64,000 nt of DNA, taken from positions 26,484,759 to 26,548,758 of the forward strand of contig OY783204.1 of NCBI GenBank assembly GCA_963678705.1. Direction: 5' to 3'. Of the stretch, positions 45,768 to 60,125 are shown piece after piece. Position 1 is the first letter of the stretch, and each line of letters begins with the position of its first letter. Below the pieces are notes generated by a model. It was not told the DNA's origin and searched no databases. It saw only the letters and a list, made by a program, of their open reading frames with translations. Source of the DNA: Panorpa germanica. Lineage: Eukaryota > Arthropoda > Insecta > Mecoptera > Panorpidae. The position numbers were made by a program, and so were the translations under genes.

Positions 45768-46730
45768 AACTTAAACATACCAACTAATTATATTAATTAC
45801 GCATAACGTTAGCAAATATTGTTATAATATGAAACTAGCCCAAGAATTATACAGTTTTGGCTAACAGCATGAAATTTGTCATGTTTGTTACTTATGATGC
45901 AGGGAATGAAAAAATGCCGGGCCACAAACTGTAAGTTTTACGATACTCGATAAGGTATAAGGAACTTTTATATTTCGCAATTATTTTTTTCTGTATAGAA
46001 GTATTGCTTTTGTATACCCATCTTTCCTGGCATCGCTACATTTTTTCATTCACTATATCCTAAGTAATAAATATGTCAAGTTTCATGCTGATGCCATTAT
46101 CTGGTGCGCGATACTTCTAAAACTTTCAAAAGAATGTATATTTTAATTTTTATTATAGTTTAAAACATTCCTATATATAAATTATTTTAAAATAAATTTT
46201 GTAATTATTTAAAATGTCACTAAAAAGGTTCTAAAAATAACATAAAATTATATAAAATCACGCAATGCAAGTAAAGCATGAATTTAGAGCTCGCTGGCCG
46301 CCAGCTGACTTGTCTTTATTTTCTACTACAAATATAACGGCGCTCGACGACACCGCGTTTTCTTTTAAGACTGTTATATAATTAAACATGAGACAACACT
46401 ATATGATAATTTAATGAGTGAAGAAGAAAGAACATATGTAGTCTTTTATTTTCATTGTGTATGTATGACTATAAGATGCAGTTAGTAACAGTAGCATCTT
46501 GAAACGAGTCTAATTATTGTCTCATGTTCCCCAACTGAGAAATTTAAATCCGGATTTGTATTTATTTCTTATGTATATCCATGTACTTTTAACTGTACTG
46601 TGAAGTATTATGGGAATACATTTTTTTAAGATTTGTCTATGGTTAAATATATACATATGTTTTATGTTCAAAACAATGTTTAGTTTGATGGAAATATGTG
46701 CATTTTGGGTAGGCAACAATTAATTATATT

Positions 46731-47035
46731 TTTTTATCATGTAAAGGAGTTAAATCTAGATTTACATTTGAATTTTTGGGATGAACAGCTATTCGGCCAT
46801 CAGCTTGAAAATAAAGTTATAATCAGTTTTTATTGTTTTTCTTGAAAACCATAAGACCAGCAAAATTTTTGAAAAGAACTTCTTTGTAGGTAATGATATT
46901 ATCGACAACTTTTATTATTAACTTTTTGCCGTAACTTTTACAATAAAAAAGTTGTTAATAATATTATTATCTAAAAACGGTATTCACCAAAATTTTGTGA
47001 GAGTTATAGCTTTCAAGATAAAACAGAAATAAATG
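46731..47035. repeat. Inverted-repeat element (GTAGATAATAAT family), copy 2
   Basis: Arms carry CAAAATTTTTGAAAAGAACTTC / CACCAAAATTTTGTGAGAG and ATTATCGACAACTTTTATTA with its mate near 46945. It is preceded by TCATGTAAAGGAGTTAAATCTAG, also seen before copy 3. Directly abuts the MITE at 47038. Confidence 0.6.
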
Positions 47036-47037
47036 AT

Positions 47038-47252
47038 ATAGTCAAAATCACGATAGATCGGCGGTGACTTATACTTAAAAGAGGTTATAAGAGGGGTATA
47101 AATTTATAATACGATAATGAATTTTGTCTTATTCGTTGTTATATACATTATAGAAAAATAAATGAGTCAGTGCTTTTTAGTTATATCAGCAGTTTATACC
47201 CCACAACTTGTTTTAAATATGAGTCACCGCCGAACTCTCGTAACTTCAACCA
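47038..47252 (-). mobile_element. ~215-bp TIR MITE family, copy 2
   Basis: Same element as at 23251 in reverse orientation: GATCGGCGGTGACTTATAC ... CACCGCCGAACTCTCG ends with the CTTTTTAGTTATATC interior. The ends are more diverged than in copies 1 and 3. A fragment of the 620-bp family follows at about 47360-47450. Confidence 0.8.
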
Positions 47253-48279
47253 TAACACTGTTATTTTCAAGATATCGGCCGAATGGGGGCGACCCCCCTT
47301 TTAACCAAGGAATTTCTGAACCCTCCAGAAAGTCAGCAGTGGCTGGATATAATAGCCTGGTAAACCATATCTTAATTTCTATAAAACTGTACTATATTTT
47401 GATAACGTTGGCTCTCGGGACCTCAAATGTCCAATTATTTTTTATTAAGTCGCTATTATGTAATGAAATTAAATTAAAATGCCCTGCGATTGATAAAAAA
47501 AACTACATTGTTACACACTGTGCAACACTTTTCTTGAATAGAACACACAATCTGCACGCGAAAGGGCAACACTCTATTTGAAAAGAAAACGCTATTACAT
47601 AACTAAAGAATTTAAAATTTCGTCTATCTAAGTAGATGATTACAAATCAATTTTGTCTACTTTCACTCCGTAGTACAATCTTATGGTATTGTCCCTATAA
47701 CGTCTCAACGAGATAAATAATCAAAGAAAGTGTCATAAGACATATACGATAATAAATCATTGGTAATATCTGTTTTTTTCTCTCGTACTTTATTTGTAAA
47801 CATACAAGGAGTAGAGAGTGTACAAGTACACACAGTTTTCAGCCAGTGTAAGTAGCTTTGGCTTTGTTGTCAACATTAGAGCATGAATATGAATATTTTA
47901 ATGAAGTTAATGAGGGTCAAGTGGTTTGAACTCATGCACCAAAATGAATTCAAACGTTGCAGCAGGAAACCTGCATACCACTCATCTCTAGCTCAAGATT
48001 AAATTGTTGAAAATTATGAGGGGAAATAATAAATGTTTTAAAGTAAGATCTCAGAGCCCCAGACTTACGTCGTTTTAGTTTTTAGAACGTATGCCTACTT
48101 GCTAGCTTTAAAGTGAGGTTTTTTTTATGGATCGTAGGTGCAAAAGGTACGTACAAACGTATAATAGCAACAGAATATTGTTAAAAGTTAACATTGACTA
48201 TTAGTAGGCCCCTCTTCTTCCGCTAGACAAGATATCTTGGACTACTATGTAGACACTTGCAAAAATAACCTGCTACAAA

Positions 48280-48786
48280 CACAGTTGGGTAAGAGCATTG
48301 ATACTTGACTCTGACTACTGTGTTCTCGGGTTCGATCCCCGGGCCACAGTTATATATTCTGGGTTTGATAAAATAAGATTTAATTGGTTGTGTGCAACCA
48401 TAGTAAAATGAATATTGAATAAAAAATGATCACAAAAAGAAAAATTCGAGAACGAAAATAGAAAAAGGAAAAAAAAGAAAAGGAAAGAAGAAGAAAAAGA
48501 ACAGCTTGGAGAGAGAGGATGAAGAAGAGATTGGATGGATATGGGAACATATAGTTAAGGCAATTGCTGTATCATATCGAGATGTTGACATAGGAAAAGA
48601 ATAAGGATCTTGGAGTTCTTTGAAATGGAATAAGGAAAGAAGCTGAAACATAGAAAAAGAAAGAATTATATTATATTGTATAAGTTATATGTTATACGAA
48701 AAATGTATATAAAATGTAATATTGATTTAAAAAGTGCTAATAACTACTAATAGTTGATGCACTGAAAAATAAATATATTAAAAAAA
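48280..48786 (+). mobile_element. tRNA-derived SINE with target duplication
   Basis: The head reads CAGTTGGGTAAGAGCATTG (A-box-like) and CTCGGGTTCGATCCCCGGG (B box in a T-arm-like hairpin). The body has a long purine-rich stretch (48430-48530) and the element ends in an A tail. The 13-bp flank AACCTGCTACAAA is duplicated exactly at 48267-48279 and 48787-48799, which fixes both ends. 507 bp. A fragment of the same family is at 27795-27895. Confidence 0.9.
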
Positions 48787-49137
48787 AACCTGCTACAAAA
48801 TTTAGCTTATGTTTGTATCATTGCTTGAGTTGTTATAATATTTTATCAACGATCTTTTTCCTCAATGAGAAGTATTACGTAATCATATGTGACAATCTCA
48901 AATTTACCAGGTAATCTCCTGTCTGCAATGTGTCCTTTATCATACGCAACTGTTATCTACATAAAGGTTAATTGATCACTTTAATAATTTATAATAGTAT
49001 ATTGAATGAATCTAGATAAAGCACAAAATTTTTGCACATGCTTTAAATCATGTATTTACAAAAAGATTCAACAAAATAATTCTGTAAGAGTTGGTCTTTA
49101 AATTTTTTGATCTTGACAACAGTAAATTGATTTTTAG

Positions 49138-49335
49138 AATACTAGCTGCTAAATTTGCCCACGTTTGCTGCGACCAACTGGAAAGAAACGAAAGAAATTC
49201 GCGTATTCAAAAACAACATTGTGTCAAAATTTCAAGACAATAGATCGACTACTTTTCGAGTTTTGCGGGCACAAACATACGCTGGTTATATTTTTATATT
49301 CAAAGATTTTATTGATCTAAAATTTTCCATTAAAA
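49138..49335 (+). repeat. 3' tail of a non-LTR element
   Basis: Contains CCCACGTTTGCTGCGACC, TGTCAAAATTTCAAGACAAT and GAGTTTTGCGGGCACAAACA. It matches the tail at 52845-53090 closely (CAAAATTTCAAGTCAATCGA, GAGTTTTGCGAGTACAAACA). The short forward frames here are not genes. Confidence 0.6.
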
Positions 49336-52300
49336 CTATCTTCTAATAATAAAAAAGGAGTCTGAGTCTCTATGTGCTTACTTTATTACAGGGCCATCTT
49401 AAAATTATTTAAAAGAAATAAATTTTATTCATTTAATTTCATTGGTTAACATCTATGAATGAGTAAGCGAGAAGCACTTATGTACGTGTAGTATGAGAAC
49501 AAACGAGACAGGTATATAATTTTAATTTTTCGGTTGTCTTTTACTAATTACCTGATTAGAGCATTAACTTTTAATTTGTAAAAGTTTTAATATCTCAAAT
49601 TATCAACAATATAAATATCAGTATCTCTGGAATAGATCGTATAAAATATAGTATATTTTCTCCTTGTAATTTTCAAACTACTCGACTTGTACAATCAACC
49701 TGTGAATAAGTACAGTCGTTATCAGCTTATCTCTTATCAAACATAAAAGTAAACTTTGCCATTTTATAGTCAGTTTACTCACATAAATAGTAGAGTAAAT
49801 AAATTCTCACTTGAACCTGACACTTTGACTGTTCGCAAATATTGCAGTCGCTTGCAAAAAGTTCGATTACAAAATTTGTGATTACATTGATAAAAGAAAG
49901 TACTTCAAATGCAACATGGAAACAGTACTGATTAATATTAGTTCACGCTTTTATGTACTAAAGAAAATTTCTTTTAGTCATGAAAATCGTCACGTGGAAT
50001 CCGTCACAAATGTTGGTTTATGTTTTCTTTAAATTTAAAGGAATATAATGTTGATACGTAAATATCTCAAGAAAGTAAACCCAACTTTATTTAGTTTATT
50101 ATATATCTCATTTAATAGTCCATTAAGGCAAATAGAAGGAGAGTTGTTTCGTCAAGGACTCTTCATGTAATATTAATAAAGACTCATTTACATAATTAGG
50201 TATTTTCGCTTTCTCGAGAGCGCAAGTAGGAACTTTAAACTTTTCCTTGTTTGTATTGTCAAGCAAATGTACAGACTCCAAAATTAAACCAGGCGCAACT
50301 AGACGAGAGTGTCGCCTCTGGCGACAAGTCTACAAGTATACTGGCACTGGTACACAGCTCCTTTAATAATGGAGTTGAAGAAAAGTGACTGCTCAAGACA
50401 AATTATTGGAGATGCTGGTAAACAACAATTGCTGCGTACGCTGCTTATAGAGCGTGTTGATTCCTCAATGTTGGTGATATAAGACTTCATCTTAGCGACC
50501 AAAAACGGTTTTTTTGTTATATCTTCGTATCAGTGGCTCCTATCATAAAAATAGTTATTATAAATCTGATGAGGACTCAATTTCCTATAATATTTGCTTA
50601 TGACATATCTGTCTATGCTTTGCAGATACTGAGCTGCACTGTTAGAAATTGGAGAACTTCACTCAAAAATTACATCATTAGCTAATAACCACTGAATCGT
50701 CATTTTGTTTTTACGGTTTCAAAATATTCAAGCATATTCTTTTAATATTATAAAGTTGGTGAACAAGGTTAAATAAAAAATCGATTACTTATTATTCCAC
50801 AGCGTTAATAGTAGACTTAGGACGCCCAAAATATGGCTAAAAATTAAGAGGTATTCAAAAACTTTTAGATACTAAAAAATATAAAAAATAAACTAGCATA
50901 TGTTCTTATAAAAATTGAAAAAAACCTTTCCTTAAAAAAGTAGTTAACAAATTGATTACAAAATGCGAAAAACGGGACGAGATAATAACCTAGCAAACCA
51001 AAAGAATTAGGTAACAAATATTTCTATAAAAAAACACAATAATAAAAATAAAAATAGATTATTATGTAAAGAGTTTTAAAGTGACCTTGAACAATTGCCA
51101 ATAAAATAAAACGTAAAGGTTCGATCAAAATAAGTCACATGGACATGCCCCCTTGCCCCTCTCTCCCCTCTTGCTAACTTGTGTTCAGTGTTCAGAGTCT
51201 TGTTATAAACAAATGGTTTAAAATGGTTGTAAACACTGGGATGTTTAGACCAGCGCAGCACAGCATTTATTTAGAAACTTTGTAAACCTTAGCATAGATT
51301 TGTGGAAATAATCGTGGGTTATGTAAGGCAACCTACGCCAATGATAAAAAGAGTAAAATTCAGTGTTGTAACAATCGTAGAAATATCCAAGGGATGAGGG
51401 AAAGAATCTTCATTTAGGGATGACATGCGCGGTAAAAATCTAACCGAATCTGTCATCGTTAAAAATTATAACTAATTATGCATTTTTGTAAATGTAACAA
51501 AAAATAAAATTCTATTTTTGATTTACGATTGGAATGTGAATTATATTATCTTTTAAAATAAAACAAATTCAACAAGTGGTTACGACACATTAAAAAATCT
51601 CTTTAAAAACTAACAGATGTTTTCTTTGTAAGAAATATTTATATTTTTATATCACAACCGCTTATTTCTTATGTCGAATAGTTTTATGTGTATACTCGTA
51701 GAATATAATGTACAAGCTAGGTTCTACAAAATACAGCAACTTTGTTTCCTTCGCCACGATGCGGGCTTGCTCATCGTTTAACTAAGAAGAGATGTAAACA
51801 ATATATTTTTTAAATTGTCATCATTTAATATTGCGTGTAAAGAACAGCCTGTCGTTTTTTTTCATTACGTGAGAACTAAAAAAAGTAGGGAAAAAATCAA
51901 TTGTATCCAGTAACAATTGCTTGTGATAAGTAGTCCTATTTCGAACAATGGTCAGCCACGCTAAGGTCTAAAAACAACAATAGGACCGGCACTGCCTGTA
52001 GCTAATAAATTTTTGATATTATAAAAGTTGTGAATAAAGAAAAATTAAATCGAATATTTTTAAATAGCTAAATCTTCATCAAATTTTGGATATTTAAAAC
52101 AGTAAAAACACAAATAATTTAGTTAGGATTTAGAATTCGATAAATTAATTCAGGCAATTACTAGCCAAGCCTTTAATTTCCTATGCGAAGTCATCTTCAG
52201 ATTCACATATATTACACTGAATTCCTCTACCAATATTGGTTCCCACGTTATAGGCAATATCTAATAATAGTAGAAAATGAAATCAAAACAGTTTTTATTT

Positions 52301-52844
52301 AATTAAAAAACATAATTGCATATTTTATGCGTTTGAATGTACTGTAATTAGATTATATTGATTAAATAAATTTATTTGAATTTCGTGATATAGCTGAATA
52401 TTATAGCAATACCATACGATAAAGGGTGCCCTTCCCCCCCATCGCGTCGAATCAGGATTAGATTTCCCGTTAGCTTGAGAGGTACTCTCTTGTTACAGTA
52501 ATAATACTTAAATTACAAAAATGCAAACAAATATTTTACTGGCATAGGAATATAATAATGTCGTGAAATATACTAATCAAATTGTGGTAAATAACTTTAG
52601 AAAATTGTTTTGTTTGAGAATTTACATTATCTAAAGCAGGGGCCCCGCTAAATTTTGAAATCCGTGGGTCACATATTGATATCGAAAGTACTAATTAAAA
52701 AATAGGTAATGTAATTATTAGGGCCCGGATTTATGTGTAATAAAAAACTTTAAATATGTGATCATGATATGATATACACTGTGAGAAATGTGCAGTAAAA
52801 ATTACTGTGTTATTTTTATCACTCAGTTATTTTTATTTGAATAC

Positions 52845-53090
52845 TAACTGAACCCGGCCATGTGTCGCTTTGACTCTGTCTCACACACACACACAACACA
52901 AACACAGACGACGATCAACTAGAAAGACAGGAAAGAAATGAATACGATTTCCGAAAACAACGTCGTGGCAAAATTTCAAGTCAATCGACCGACCGACTAC
53001 TTTTTGAGTTTTGCGAGTACAAACATACGCAGGCTGATTCTTTATAAATACAAAGAAGATATAAGATTTTTTGTTATAAAACTATTACAG
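52845..53090 (+). repeat. 3' tail of a non-LTR element with CA-rich insert
   Basis: Begins AACTGAACCCGGCCATGTGTCGC, continues through a (CA)n stretch, then the same tail as at 49138. It sits inside a slightly larger interval bounded by CACAGTAATTTTTACTG-like words (52785-52800 and 53110-53145), which suggests insertion into an older inverted repeat. Confidence 0.55.
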
Positions 53091-53299
53091 CATCATGGTA
53101 CTATATCACAAAGTAATTTTTACTGTGTATTTCTCACAGTGTACTAAATGTTAATATGTTTAGAAAGCGTTAAATTTGCTTCTGAACAATAGAAGTAGGT
53201 CAATGTTAAGGATTTTTTCTAAATAAATGATAACTTAAAAAGTTTCTTCAAAACATTTTCCAATATTCGTAAAACCAACTTCTGAGTTGGTGTTTCTTT

Positions 53300-53930
53300 T
53301 TATACATTACAGTCCTCTACATACAAAGTCCCGCATGTGTATTGTTCAATATAAGTCGATTTAATATGCAGATCATGTAGTCTAAATTGTGTACTTAATG
53401 ACTTGACAGGACAACTTCCTGCAAATGGAAGACGTGCCTGAATAACGACCGAACGATAATCATAAAGACTTCCTCGAAATATTATCAAAAATATTATTTC
53501 CTTTTCAAGTTATTATTATGTAATTATTGGAGTGGGCATCGAGAATAATGTCAGTAGATCGATTATATTCAATCTCTTTTACACTACAATATTCTTCCAA
53601 GAAGATCTGTAAAACAATCTTATATTTCATCATAAAGTGAAGTGGACACACCTCTCACCAAAGCATAAGAAATAAACTCGTCGTAATTATTGTGCATAAT
53701 TTTTTGCCAGACTGTGTCAATAATACAAAGCGTAATAAGATGTATTAGTATGTGTGAGATCGTATGACTCAAACCTGAATACCCCGCGAAACGCGATGTA
53801 TGGATTGTCATGAAGGCCACAAGAATTGCTCTGAGCCAGTGTTCCATACAATGCGCTGGAGCATTGGAATTGTTCGTTCAAATTCATTGCAACGTAGTTA
53901 TTTCTATGAGTGTATGTGTGTCTTTGCAAA
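53300..53930 (-). other. Unassigned reverse-strand open frames
   Basis: Frames at 53488-53300 and 53929-53717/53847-53620 have fairly protein-like composition with several Cys (for example CSSALYGTLAQSNSCGLHDN). I see no splice structure that links them, no start context and no family resemblance. They may be decayed coding sequence or chance. Confidence 0.15.
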
Positions 53931-56900
53931 TACAGTATAACGTGTCACGTGATATACTTAAATCATTTTGTTAATTTATCCATAAATCAACAATACTCGT
54001 GTATCACATGAGGAGAATGTACAGTGGTGGATTTTGAACTTGAATAATCAAGATCAAGTTCATCAAGTGAATCTTGAAGTTGGAATTGTAATTGATTTTT
54101 AAACTTTGAAACTTTTAGACTGATCAAATCAGAATCTCAGATTTATAATTATTTTTTTATCAGTCGTTGTTATCAAATATGTATATCAGTGGCTTGGTGT
54201 TAGAAGGGCCAATGTCAAAATTCCAAATTTGGGACCGAGAAGTTTTTTTTCAAAAATTATTTTAATTTCAATTGACATAAACTTGAATGTCTGTTTCAAC
54301 TTTGGGTAAAGCCTAAATATGTTTGCATAGAATTCATGTTTTGAAAAATTTAATATATTTAAAGAAAAATAATGACATATTAGTAAAATAGTTTTAATGT
54401 CTTTTGCATAATTATTGTAAGCTTCAATAAATAATTATAAAACTTAAAGTTGTGTAAAAAATATTACGTAAAATAATATATGAGTTTCTGTTTCATATTT
54501 GGGAGGAATATAAGTTTTTTAACATTAAGTTTTCATGCGAGAAAAAGGTAATAAACGAAAATAATATTGGGCAGTTATTAAAGGGAAGAGGTGGAAAAGG
54601 AATGGCAGCGTAGAAACAGGAGGGAGAAAAGCAGGATGATTTTTATAAGGATAATTTTTTTTTTTTTTCGTTTGGAAGGATTGAGAATGTTTAGATTTAA
54701 TAAGGATCAAAATTTAAATATGTTAATAAATGAGTTAAGGCACAAGAATATAGCAGCAAATGGCAAAAACATTAAAAATAAAATAATAATATAAGCATAT
54801 CTATTGTCCAGTTCATTAGTGAGACATATCTGAATATTGAGATAACGACAATACGTTTATCTGCATCTTGATTTTGCTTGTGGGCATTTACGACATAGCT
54901 GAGTATTGAATCAGATAGAGGATAAAATTACACGTGTAATATGCATACTCAACTAAAATTTTGAACTGGACAGTTTTATATAATAATAATATTTGTTTCA
55001 TCAAAATAACGCCCTAAGTAGCTTGAAATTTATTTAAATATGTAATAATATCGATATATAACATAAATTATGAATAGCGGTACATTCTTAGGTAGATAAT
55101 CAGGTCAAGTTGTGTATGTATGTGTGAAAGGAAGGGGGGAGGTGATGATAGAAGGAAGGGTAATGTGTATTGTGTTAGAAATGAATCAGTGTTGCCCTAA
55201 ATATATTTCATGTGAACCTCCGGAAATGTTTTAGTCATATTCCAGTAGTTTACTTGATTAAGACCATTTATTTGTTTGTTTGTTATTTTTTCGTTGTTGT
55301 ATTTTATTAATTGGAATTTTGTTAACACAAGCACAACCGAGATATTGGTATTTGTAAACTTCCGTGCATTGTTAATGCACATTGAACTGAATGCATTTTA
55401 CACGTAACCATGTACAATATCGGACACCGAAACGGAAGTAAGGCTACATTTACACCGAATCATTTGTTTTTAAATTACCTAATGGAATTTATACATGTTG
55501 GTTAACTAAAATTATAAATTATAACAGTAATGCCACCAAAAATTGGATGCATCTTCACAACGGTGTAGTTTTACACTGTGTGCAGTCAAAATTACTGTGT
55601 GAACATCGTAGCAGGGTGTTAAAATAGTTTTATGACAAGAATTCATATAGCATCAAAAATTACTAAGGTAATAGCGCCCTACAAATTTATACCAGGTAAA
55701 AAACCCGTCCGGACACGCTTATTATCAGTTTATACCTGGTATAATTTTATAACAGGTTTATTTGTAAAGCGAATAGATTTTACTTTACACTGGAAATATC
55801 ATAAAACTATTGTAGCACGCTGGTACTATGTTCACACAGTAATTTTGACTGTGTGTTTCTCACAGTATAGATATATCGATATCGATACACATGCTATATA
55901 AATAGGTCTGTATTTAGACTTGATAAGTCCCTAAGCTATTTCAGATATGAGGTCCTTAATAAGCCCTTTAATTTTTAGTATATACAATTGCTCACTCGGA
56001 CAATTTTTTTTGGGGGTCCTAAGCTATAGCTTGTTGGTTTCAACGTAACTCCTGCACTTTATATAAATAGTATACTTAGATCAAAATAATAAACCAGCTA
56101 TTAAATAGCACTCGCAATTAGGTAGGATTTTCACGAAAATAGCAAGCTTTCATGCTACGTACTATTATAAATATTGACCTATTTAGTAGAAAACAAAAAA
56201 TCACAAAATATGTTTTTTATAATAATACAATTATGATTGAAACCACAAATTTGTTTTTGGTTGTTTCATAGCATTTTGGAAAATTTAAGTAATTCCTCGA
56301 AATAATTGCTTTTGGTTTTCCTGTAAAAAACAAAAAATTCCAACAAATTAGGAATCGTAATAATTTTATCATGCTAGCGGTTTGGAAGAAACGAATAAAA
56401 CCACAAAATAGTAAAGTTCCAAACGGCGATGAATGTCACTTGTTACCGCGAAATGAAACGCCAACGCTGAGATTATCACGTGAGTCAATCTAAGTACTCG
56501 TATGTAGGCACGTATCTATATAAATTAAATAAACATTTCAATTAGCGTCTTCTGCAAAAGTAAATAGCGATTCTGGTAACGTTATCTAATCTATGACTTG
56601 TATTACTGCAGCTGGAATATACCAAAGCAGTGGTCCTCAAACAAGGGGTCGTGATTACCGTAAAGATTGTTTAGTATTTTAATGATCTATTTATAAACAA
56701 AGCTTGAACATTTATCTGACTCCTAAAGTTTATATGATTTAAATAACTCAATCGTGTGCAAAGTTATTAACGTTTTTATATTTGAAAACATGGAGTGCTA
56801 GTACAAAGTTGTAAATCGATTGTCATTTTAGTACACTGTCACCATCTATATCTAACTATATAACCATGAAGTAATGTTTCACCTTAACACATATACTTGT

Positions 56901-58952
56901 ATACTAAAAATTGCGAAGTTAACAACAATTGGGTTATGTCTGAATATGAATGTTATTTTATTGAATATTCAAAAATTGACACTTTTTAAAATTTGAATTT
57001 CTTTTTACTGCTTAATTTTTAGTCGTCTTTTTGACGTCATTAGGCTTGTATTAAAGTCTTTATTTATTGTAGTATCATCATCATCATCGAGCTGGAATTT
57101 TAAATTACGTCTTCATCCACTAGCTCTTTCTATCTCGTGCAGGATCTTATTAAATCCTCAGATTCCTTCCAGAATCTTCTTAGTTGTTCTATTTCGATAC
57201 ATTCGTTTTACATTCCCTTTAATTTCCGCTACAATATTGTTTTTCTGACTGCATGAAATTTTTTTCGCAAAATTGTTCCTTTTCCAAATTTCCAAGAGGC
57301 TCTTTCTCAAGAGAAAGTTTCCGATTGGTTTTATTATAACTTTATGTATAAGAATTTTTAGATAGATTTATTAATCTCCGGGAAACATAGCTGAGTGTTA
57401 GAGTTAACGACCTAACTACCTTGGAACCCAAAGAACAGTTTCACTATCTGCGTTCTAAAGTAATTGATAAATAATCATTTTCTACACGTATCTAGCTAAA
57501 TGTATATAAAGCTTAAATCGATAATTGATAATTACATTATTCATATTAATCATATTTACTTTTCAATAATCATTACGAAAACGTATTTACTTTAAAGTTG
57601 ATTCAGTAATTATCGTTCCTTTGCATAGCAACAGAGATTTTACTAAATCACTCGTAACAATAGATCAATATATAACATGAAACATATATTTATAGAATTA
57701 CGTTGAGAAAATATTTAAAAAGTATTATATAGTGGGTTGTACCATAGTTTTTTTTATATATATTAGAATATAGGCAAGTGATAGTTGTACGGATTTCAAT
57801 AGTTATTTTACAGATAGTTTCTGGCCCTGGCAATGTCAATTATATAATCGGCAAGTATTAAAAATAGATGGTTTAGAAGTATTATAGCTATACCCTGGTA
57901 CCGGACAACGGACCTCGCATCATTTATGAAAATAACATACTCGTACATATAAGTATAAATATAGAATAAGAATGGCAGTGGGAAATGAACAGCTGATGTG
58001 AAGGTCTACTATAAGTTGACCACTTGTCGGATAATGACAATGTAACACACAAAAGTCGATAACTAACGAGGCGAGATGACACGAGCCCAAAGTCAAATGT
58101 ACTACACCTTTATATTATTTAAAAAATGGTACTAGTGATTTCAAATAGAAAGGAATCTACAATGTATAAGCTTTAAAAATATTATCTTCTTTAAAATATT
58201 TTAATGATTTTGATAATTATATAAACAGTCTCCAAATCTGGAATGGAACCATCCAAAAATTACGTCATACACATTTTATGGTTTTATATAGTGCCTCGTT
58301 TTAATTGTCACGTCTTGTCACACAGTACTGACGTCACACATTTGTAAATAACATTTCTTTTAGTCGTATTTTATTCTTTTGGCTTGTGCTTTTTTTTTAA
58401 AGTCGAATTTTAGATAGATGGACGTCAAGAGTTTATGATCTCTCCTCCTTGTCATGTCTTAACAGCCTTTCGTGACCCCCCCTCGCCTCCACCCGCTCTC
58501 TGCGTGTGACGTAATGAATGGATGGAGCGTTAGTTCAATTAAATTGAGATTTAAAAAATGGTCTACAAAAAATTGGGCAACTTGAGTGGCTTGAAAATAT
58601 TTGAATCTTTGTAAAACAAATCTTTTGCCATGTCGTGTTATATATATATATATATAGAGCCAAATATTGGTGGAGAGCTGGGGTTTATCATTACAAATAA
58701 AGTTTTAAAAATCCCCATCGATTCTATGTGTGCTTCAAAAGTTATTCGGGGTCAAAGGTCAAAATTTGAGGTTTTTTTGATTTTTCTCAAAAACGGTAAG
58801 TTTTATCAAAAAAAAACCTCAAACCAAAGTTGTAGATCTTAAAATTCTCCACAAAAATGGTCCTTATGATTTTTTTCCTAAGAGTTACCATTCCTGAGAT
58901 ATCGCGATTCTAAGAGTCACATTATACATGATATGCAAAATATGGTCATTAT

Positions 58953-59362
58953 TCGATATAGCTACACCTTTTGTTTTGAATCTTATAAAAAAACTATTGC
59001 ACTTTCGTATATTTTATGATGCTTTTAATTTAGTGAAAACATGTACAAATCACATGTAATATACTTTATACAATTTTTATTAAAAAATAAACAATTTATG
59101 CTTAAAGTTAACTAATAAATGTGAAATATCACGCGATTTTTACTTATATATGGAACATGTCATTTTATTTCTAACCTCAAATTTGAAAATTTAACTTTAA
59201 CCATTAATGTTGTCTATTTCTAAATAAAAAGAGGTATAATGTATATTACGTAAGATTTGTACATGTTTTGACCATACAAAAAACGCCATAAAACATACAA
59301 AAATGCAGTAGTTTTTTAATGAGATTCAAAACAAAAGGTGTAGCTATATTGAATAATTACCA
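58953..59362. mobile_element. Inverted-repeat MITE, ~410 bp
   Basis: About 50-bp terminal arms: left ATATAGCTACACCTTTTGTT followed by TTGAATCTTATAAAAAAACT; right is the reverse complement around 59310-59355. An inner pair (AAACATGTACAAATC / GATTTGTACATGTTTT) continues the symmetry. No coding capacity. Confidence 0.75.
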
Positions 59363-59467
59363 AAAATATTAAGTAGAAATATGAATCCAGTAAATAACAA
59401 AAAGCATATTTACATTTTCGCTAAATTCAATTGCATCCACTTATAATTTATTGGGTTTTATATTTTA

Positions 59468-60125
59468 CTAGCTGTCCCGGCCACGCGTTGCTGTGACTAA
59501 CGTTTTTGTCATATTACATTACATAGCGCCATCTATTGAATATTTACTCAATCTAGTCAACAGATGTCGCCATCTTTTACAATCGTTTGGAGCTAACAGA
59601 TAATTAATAGACAAATAATTTGCAATAAGATAATATTGCAATCATAAATTGAGATGTAAGCTATCCTATCTTTCAAGTTGGATCAAACTGCACACGGTGT
59701 ACAAATTTGATTAAAATCGGTTAAGTAGTTTAGGAGTCCATCGCGGACAAACACGGACAAACAACGTGACACGTAATTTATATATATTAAGACTAGCTGT
59801 CCCGGCCACGCGTTGCTGTGCCTAACGTAGCGCCATCTATTGAATATTTACTCAATCTAGTCAACAGATTTCGATTTACTCAACAGAATATTTACTCAAT
59901 CTAGTCAACAGATGTCGCCATCATCGTCGCCCGATGTCATATGTCATTTACAGATAATTAATAGACAAATAATTAGCAATAAGATAAATAAATTGAGATG
60001 TAAGGTATCCTATCTTTCAAGTTGGGTCAAACTGCACACGGTGTACAAATTTCATTAAAATCGGTTAAGTAGTTTAGGAGTCCATCGCGGACAACACAGT
60101 GACACGTAATTTATATATATTAAGA
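59468..60125 (+). repeat. Two tandem 3' tails of a non-LTR element
   Basis: Direct copies at 59468-59792 and 59793-60125 both begin CTAGCTGTCCCGGCCACGCG and end GTAATTTATATATATTAAG with ATCGGTTAAGTAGTTTAGGA inside. The second copy has an extra internal duplication around 59850-59900. Both carry the TCAACAGATGTCGCCATC words common in insect retroelement tails. No reverse transcriptase is present. Confidence 0.75.

Noticed and set aside
54520..54800. Possible coding exon or LINE remnant around a purine-rich stretch
   Set aside because: Overlapping frames on both strands, low complexity and no family signature.
57380..57470. tRNA gene suggested by an A-box-like TAGCTGAGTGTTAGAG
   Set aside because: No matching B box or cloverleaf can be formed; at most an old SINE remnant.
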